A model generated the notes under the pieces. The model was given only the letters and a program-made list of their open reading frames with translations. It ran no database searches and was not told where the DNA came from. From Streptomyces alboniger (GTDB lineage: Bacteria > Actinomycetota > Actinomycetes > Streptomycetales > Streptomycetaceae): DNA of 64,000 bases. The DNA is taken from the NCBI RefSeq assembly GCF_008704395.1, contig NZ_CP023695.1, positions 744,001 through 808,000 of the forward strand, written 5' to 3'. The position numbers and the translations under genes were made by a program. Positions 60,160 through 64,000 of this stretch are shown in pieces (position 1 is the first letter of the stretch; every line of letters begins with the position of its first letter).

Positions 60160-62109
60160 CTAGCCGCGGAACCTGAGCACGGTGGTGAACCCCCGTGCTC
60201 CGTCGGCGAATCCGGTGCCGATGAGCGTGGTGGAGGGTTCCTTGCGGCCGAAGCCGGCGGAGTACCAGCCGAGCGGCGGATCGGTCTCGCCGCGATGCGC
60301 CCGCCAGCTCAGCTCCCCCGGCAGGTCCAGTACGGCGGAGCGCTCCTCGCCGTCCCGGGCCCAGGTGAGTACGGCCCGGTTTCCGCTCAGGTCCGCGGTG
60401 ATCGCGGGCCCGAGGTGGAATGCCAGGCGCGCGGGACGCAGCGGGCCGCGCACCTCGTCGATCACCCGCAGTTCCTTGTCGGAGGCGGTCAGCTCCACCC
60501 TGCGGCGGTGCACGGAGCGCTGGTACCCGTCGTGTTCGGCGCACCAGCGGGCCACGTCCTCGTCGGCTGTGTCCGCGGCGAGGACGCGGGTGCGGGCGTG
60601 CCGGGTCCACAGGAACGGGCCGCCGGAGACGGACTGGTCGCCGCCGTCCAGTTGCAGGGTGTTGTGGGCGAGCGTCGAGCGGAAGTACTGCCGCCACAGG
60701 GGCTGCCCGTGGTAGCAGAACGTCCCCGGGTCGGCGAGCACGTCGACCCCGTCGTGCCGGACCTCCACGGACAGCGCGTCCGCGTGGGCGTGCGCGGCGA
60801 TGGACAGAAAGCCGTGCGGGCCGCCGTCGCAGCGGCACCAGATCTCCTCGGGACCGCGCAGGATGGTCAGGCCCGCGTCGGCGAAGTGCGCCGGCCGGCT
60901 TGCCGGGCGGGTCACGGTTCCCTGCTGCGCGTACGGCCGGATGAGTGCGGCGAGCAGGGGGGTGCGCACATCGGTGCCGGTCACCGTCGGCCACCAGGAG
61001 AGCCGGCCGAACACGGCGTCCCCGGTGGCGAGGAGCGAGCCCCAGCGGTCGGTGCCCGCGCCGTCCACGACCAGGCCGTGTCCGTCGTCGGCGTCCCCCT
61101 GGCGCGGCGGCCGCAGCCGGTTGTCGACGACGGCCGCGAGCGCGTCGGTCATGCGCAGCAGCACCAGACGTACGGATCCGGGGACCGGTACGCCGGCGGC
61201 GTCGGCCTCGGCCACCGCGGCCAGGCCGAGTTCGAGGACGAGGCCGTGGTACTCGGTGGCCAGCTCGCGGTTGAGGCCGGAGCCGAAGGTGTTGCCGCGC
61301 AGGTGCCGCTCCAGCGACCGCAGCGCGTCGGCCCGCCAGCGCGCCGAGGAGGGGAACCATCCGAACGCGCAGGCCGCCGCGAACTGCCCGGCCGTCTCGG
61401 CGACGGCGTGGTTGTTCGCCGAGGAGCCCCGGCTGGGGAAGGCAGCGAGCCAGCGCTGGTGGTGCCAGATCTGGTTCAGCGCCACCGGGTTGTCCTCGAA
61501 GAGGCCGGGCGCGCCCGGCCAGCCGTCGAGCAGCCTGCGGATCCACACCCAGGACAGGAGACGGATCCCCAGCTCGATGCCGCTGATCCAGTGCACCCCG
61601 CGCAGCGGCGCGTTGGCCGCCCACCACAGCCGCAGGTGTTCGGCCACGCGTTCGGCGTACCGCTCGTCCCTGGTGAGCGCGTAGGCGGCGGCGAGCACGG
61701 TGAGGTACTGGTGCCGGGACAGCTCCCAGATCTGCTTGATGTCCCCGACGACCTCCTCGTCCCGGTACGGCACGTCGAAGGCGTAGCCCCACAGGGCGCG
61801 GCGCCCGGTCTTCGGGTCGTACCACCAGTCCGGGTCGGCCAGGTCGTCGCGGTCCACTCCGAAGTACGTGGCGTGCCCGGCCAGCAGCCGGTCAGCCTCG
61901 GCGACGAGCCGTTTCGCGGCGTCCGGTGGCACCGCGGCGAGCGTTCCGGCGGGCAGTACCGCGGTGAACAGGGCGCCGGTCGTGCTCGGGCAGTCGGGCG
62001 GCGCCGAACGCCACCGGCGCCTGCGCACCGCGTCCCCGATCCGGCCGCCGACCTCCCGGGGTGCCATCCGGGACAGCCGCCGCAGGTACCAGCCCGCGGT
62101 CATGGTCAT
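60160..62109 (-). CDS. Heparinase II/III-like (alginate lyase family) protein
   Basis: A 649-residue protein with an N-terminal alpha/alpha-toroid domain (to about 390) and a C-terminal beta-sandwich. Landmarks are SSANNHAVAETAGQFAAAC, HGFLSIAAHAHADALSVEV and CYHGQPLWRQYFRSTLAHNT, which carry the Asn/His/Tyr residues of the lyase active site. No signal peptide is visible, so it may act on cytoplasmic or membrane-linked chains, or be exported some other way. Such genes accompany the bi-domain oxidoreductase in bacterial exopolysaccharide and O-antigen clusters. It overlaps that gene in an ATGA. Confidence 0.9.
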   Translation of the reverse strand: MTMTAGWYLRRLSRMAPREVGGRIGDAVRRRRWRSAPPDCPSTTGALFTAVLPAGTLAAVPPDAAKRLVAEADRLLAGHATYFGVDRDDLADPDWWYDPKTGRRALWGYAFDVPYRDEEVVGDIKQIWELSRHQYLTVLAAAYALTRDERYAERVAEHLRLWWAANAPLRGVHWISGIELGIRLLSWVWIRRLLDGWPGAPGLFEDNPVALNQIWHHQRWLAAFPSRGSSANNHAVAETAGQFAAACAFGWFPSSARWRADALRSLERHLRGNTFGSGLNRELATEYHGLVLELGLAAVAEADAAGVPVPGSVRLVLLRMTDALAAVVDNRLRPPRQGDADDGHGLVVDGAGTDRWGSLLATGDAVFGRLSWWPTVTGTDVRTPLLAALIRPYAQQGTVTRPASRPAHFADAGLTILRGPEEIWCRCDGGPHGFLSIAAHAHADALSVEVRHDGVDVLADPGTFCYHGQPLWRQYFRSTLAHNTLQLDGGDQSVSGGPFLWTRHARTRVLAADTADEDVARWCAEHDGYQRSVHRRRVELTASDKELRVIDEVRGPLRPARLAFHLGPAITADLSGNRAVLTWARDGEERSAVLDLPGELSWRAHRGETDPPLGWYSAGFGRKEPSTTLIGTGFADGARGFTTVLRFRG

Positions 62110-64000
62110 CGCGCGCCCGCCAGCGTCACCGGGGCGCCGGCGACCAGGCCGGCCCGTACGGCGAGGGTGGCCGCCGTGGTGGCGGCCAGCGACGGAAGCG
62201 GTACCGGCATCGGCCCGCCGGTCCGCACGGCCTTGATGAACGCGGCCAGCTCGGCGGACTGGCCCTTGTCCCGGGCCTTGGGCAGTCGTGAACCGACCCA
62301 CCGCCTGCGGCGGCCGTCGTACACGGCGGCGCGCACGAAGTCGTCGAGCCGCAGCACCTTGCCGTCCGCGATCAGATCCAGCGTCTCCTTGGGGAAGCCG
62401 GGCGGGCCGGTGGTGACGTAGGTGATGGTGGCGGTGGACCCGTCGGGGTAGCGCAGCACGACCTGGAGGTCTTCGTTGCCGGGCGCGGCGAGGGCGTACA
62501 CCGAGACCGGGTCGGCCCCGAGCAGCCAGCTCGCCGTGTCGATGAAGTGCCCGCCCTCCCCGGCGAACCGCGAGCCCTCGGTGCCCTGTTGGAGGTACCA
62601 GCTGCCGTGCTGCAACCGGCCCGCGTTGACCAGGTAGCGCAGGCTCGCCGGGCCGGTCCGGGCGCCGAACCGCGCACGGGCCTCGTGCAGGAGCGGCGCG
62701 AAACGGCGGTTGAAGCCCACCTGGAGCCGGTCGTTGCCGGACTCCTCCACCGCCGCGAGCACCCCGGCCAGTTCGTCCTCGGTGAGGGCGAGGGGCTTCT
62801 CCACGAACACGGCCTTGTCGGCGAGGAGCGCTTTTCGGGTCAGTTCGGCGTGCGAGCTGTGGCGGGTGACCACGAACACGGCGTCGATGGCAGGGTCGCC
62901 GAGGACGGCGTCGAGGTCGGTGGTCGCCTCGGCGAAGCCGAACTTCCGCTTCGCGTTGGCCGCGGACAGCGCCGTCGTGGTGACGACGGTCGACAGCGTG
63001 ACGCCGTCGCGCTGTGCCAGGTGGGGCAGCAGCATCGACGTGGCGTAGTTTCCCGCGCCGACGAACGCGACGCGCACCGGTGTCCTGGCGGCCCGGCCGG
63101 GGCTCCGCCGCACGTTCACGGCGGGCACGTTCACCGCGGGCACCGCCACGGCCGGGGCCGCCGCCTCCGCCGGCTGTTCGACGGGGCCAAGGTAGCGGAA
63201 CAGGACGGCCACAGCCTTCAGTTCGCCGTCCTTCAGGCGCTGGTAGGTCTCGACGGCGGCGTCGAACTCGGCTACGTGGGAGACGAGGGGCTCCACGTCG
63301 ACGCGGCCGCGGGCCAGGAGGTCGAGGAAGCACGCGAGGTTGCGGCGCTCGGTCCAGCGCACGTAGCCGATCGGGTAGTCCCGCCCCTCCAGCTCGTACT
63401 CCGGGTCGTAGCGGCCGGGGCCGTAGGAGCGGGAGAAGCGGACGTCCAGCTCCTTCTCGTAGTACGCGTTCCACGGCAGGTCCAGACGGCACTTGCCGAT
63501 GTCGACGACCCTGCCTCGGTCCCGGCAGAGCCGGGCGGCCAGCTCCACGGGCTGGTTGCTGCCGCCGCCCGCGGCCAGGTACACCTGGTCCACGCCGTGG
63601 CCGCCGGTCAGTTCGGCGACGGCGGCCTCCACGGCGGCGGACGAGGGGTCGCCGCAGGCCGCGGCGCCCAGGCGCTCGGCCAGCTCGCAGCGCGCCGGGT
63701 CGGGGTCGGCCCCGACGACGCGGACGCCCGAGGCGGTGAGCAGTTGCGCCACCAGCTGGCCGATCAGGCCGAGGCCGATGACCAGCGCCACGTCGCCGAG
63801 CTGCGGCTCGCCGCGGCGGACGCCCTGCAACGCGATCGACCCGACGGTGCCGAAGGCCGCGTGCCGCGGAGCGAGGCCATCGGGCAGCTGGGCGTAGAGG
63901 TTCTTCGGCACCCAGTTCAGCTCGGCGTGCAGCGCGTGTTCGTTGCCGGCACACGCCACGAGGTCGCCGGCCTTCACGTCGTCGATCCCGGTGCCGACCT
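62106..64000 (-). CDS. Bi-domain oxidoreductase: MDR alcohol dehydrogenase fused to Gfo/Idh/MocA (5' end outside window)
   Basis: At least 631 residues, continuing past the right edge. The N-terminal part is a zinc-type medium-chain dehydrogenase lacking its first residues: GTVGSIALQGVRRGE and the Rossmann motif ALVIGLGLIGQLVAQLL. After an Ala/Val/Pro linker with a PAVNV repeat comes a complete Gfo/Idh/MocA domain: VAFVGAGNYATSMLLPHL, VEKPLALTEDELA and GEGGHFIDTASWLLG. The fusion would carry out linked NAD-dependent oxidation and reduction on a sugar or sugar nucleotide. It is the most upstream gene of the operon visible here, so the promoter lies outside. Confidence 0.9.
   Translation of the reverse strand, partial: VGTGIDDVKAGDLVACAGNEHALHAELNWVPKNLYAQLPDGLAPRHAAFGTVGSIALQGVRRGEPQLGDVALVIGLGLIGQLVAQLLTASGVRVVGADPDPARCELAERLGAAACGDPSSAAVEAAVAELTGGHGVDQVYLAAGGGSNQPVELAARLCRDRGRVVDIGKCRLDLPWNAYYEKELDVRFSRSYGPGRYDPEYELEGRDYPIGYVRWTERRNLACFLDLLARGRVDVEPLVSHVAEFDAAVETYQRLKDGELKAVAVLFRYLGPVEQPAEAAAPAVAVPAVNVPAVNVRRSPGRAARTPVRVAFVGAGNYATSMLLPHLAQRDGVTLSTVVTTTALSAANAKRKFGFAEATTDLDAVLGDPAIDAVFVVTRHSSHAELTRKALLADKAVFVEKPLALTEDELAGVLAAVEESGNDRLQVGFNRRFAPLLHEARARFGARTGPASLRYLVNAGRLQHGSWYLQQGTEGSRFAGEGGHFIDTASWLLGADPVSVYALAAPGNEDLQVVLRYPDGSTATITYVTTGPPGFPKETLDLIADGKVLRLDDFVRAAVYDGRRRRWVGSRLPKARDKGQSAELAAFIKAVRTGGPMPVPLPSLAATTAATLAVRAGLVAGAPVTLAGAR

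Noticed and set aside
58129..62421. 1430-codon plus-strand open frame across the polysaccharide genes
   Set aside because: Antisense to four well-supported genes; no recognisable protein motif.
1..64000. tRNA, rRNA, CRISPR arrays, phage or transposon genes
   Set aside because: Intergenic stretches were read for cloverleaf-like or regularly spaced repeats, and coding regions for transposase or integrase motifs; none was found.

Overview
The window is high-GC actinobacterial DNA, almost certainly from a Streptomyces. The evidence is the codon use (G/C at third positions), frequent GTG/TTG starts, 4-bp ATGA/GTGA gene overlaps, a 2-methylisoborneol (2-MIB) operon with an encapsulin-type shell gene, and several natural-product gene clusters. 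No tRNA, rRNA, CRISPR array or insertion sequence was seen.

Layout. (1) 1-2.1 kb: the end of a PP2C/SpoIIE-type phosphatase, a strong terminator, and htpG facing it. (2) 2.2-17.0 kb, minus strand: a phosphonate cluster whose gene content and order match what I recall of the dehydrophos locus of Streptomyces luridus (dhpA to dhpK, then an MFS exporter and an SDR). PEP mutase, phosphonopyruvate decarboxylase and an Fe-alcohol dehydrogenase (DhpE, F, G) would make 2-hydroxyethylphosphonate. DhpA, B, C and D convert it to a phosphoserine-like aminophosphonate. The two-domain DhpH and the peptidyltransferase DhpK build the tripeptide from aminoacyl-tRNAs. DhpJ and DhpI desaturate and O-methylate it. 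(3) 17.3-20.9 kb, plus strand: CstA (pyruvate/peptide uptake), its small YbdD-type partner and an FMN 2-hydroxyacid dehydrogenase. (4) 20.9-38.0 kb, plus strand: a nonribosomal peptide cluster that I cannot match to a known product. It has an MbtH protein, two TauD/SyrP-like oxygenases, a dimodular NRPS whose first condensation domain lacks the HHxxxDG motif, a C-A-T-TE NRPS, an MFS exporter, a VioC/AsnO-like oxygenase, an SDR and a type II thioesterase. (5) 38.0-40.9 kb: a MarR regulator with a divergent DinB/maleylpyruvate-isomerase-like gene, a small conserved protein, and an FAD monooxygenase broken by an internal inversion. (6) 41.3-45.0 kb: a Family 2B encapsulin shell gene, 2-MIB synthase with a Pro/Ala-rich N-terminal extension, and geranyl-diphosphate C2-methyltransferase, followed by a PAP2 phosphatase with a TTA codon. 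(7) 45.8-64.0 kb, minus strand: one tightly overlapped operon of 15 or more genes for a surface or secreted polysaccharide, including sugar-nucleotide enzymes, two glycosyltransferases, flippase, polymerase/ligase, pyruvyltransferase, a beta-helix lipoprotein, a heparinase-like lyase and a bi-domain oxidoreductase that runs off the end.

The most striking observation is a 43-bp element found twice, in opposite orientation: upstream of dhpA (16959-17001, minus) and upstream of the mbtH/NRPS operon (20959-21001, plus). The copies are identical at 36 of 43 positions by eye. Each contains a TCAACA/TGTTGA palindrome overlapping a TTGACA -35 box, an 18-bp spacer and a TTGGCT -10 box. This suggests that the phosphonate and NRPS clusters are switched together by one unknown regulator and may form a single co-regulated supercluster. 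Functions are inferred from motifs, gene order and recalled family knowledge; no database search was run.
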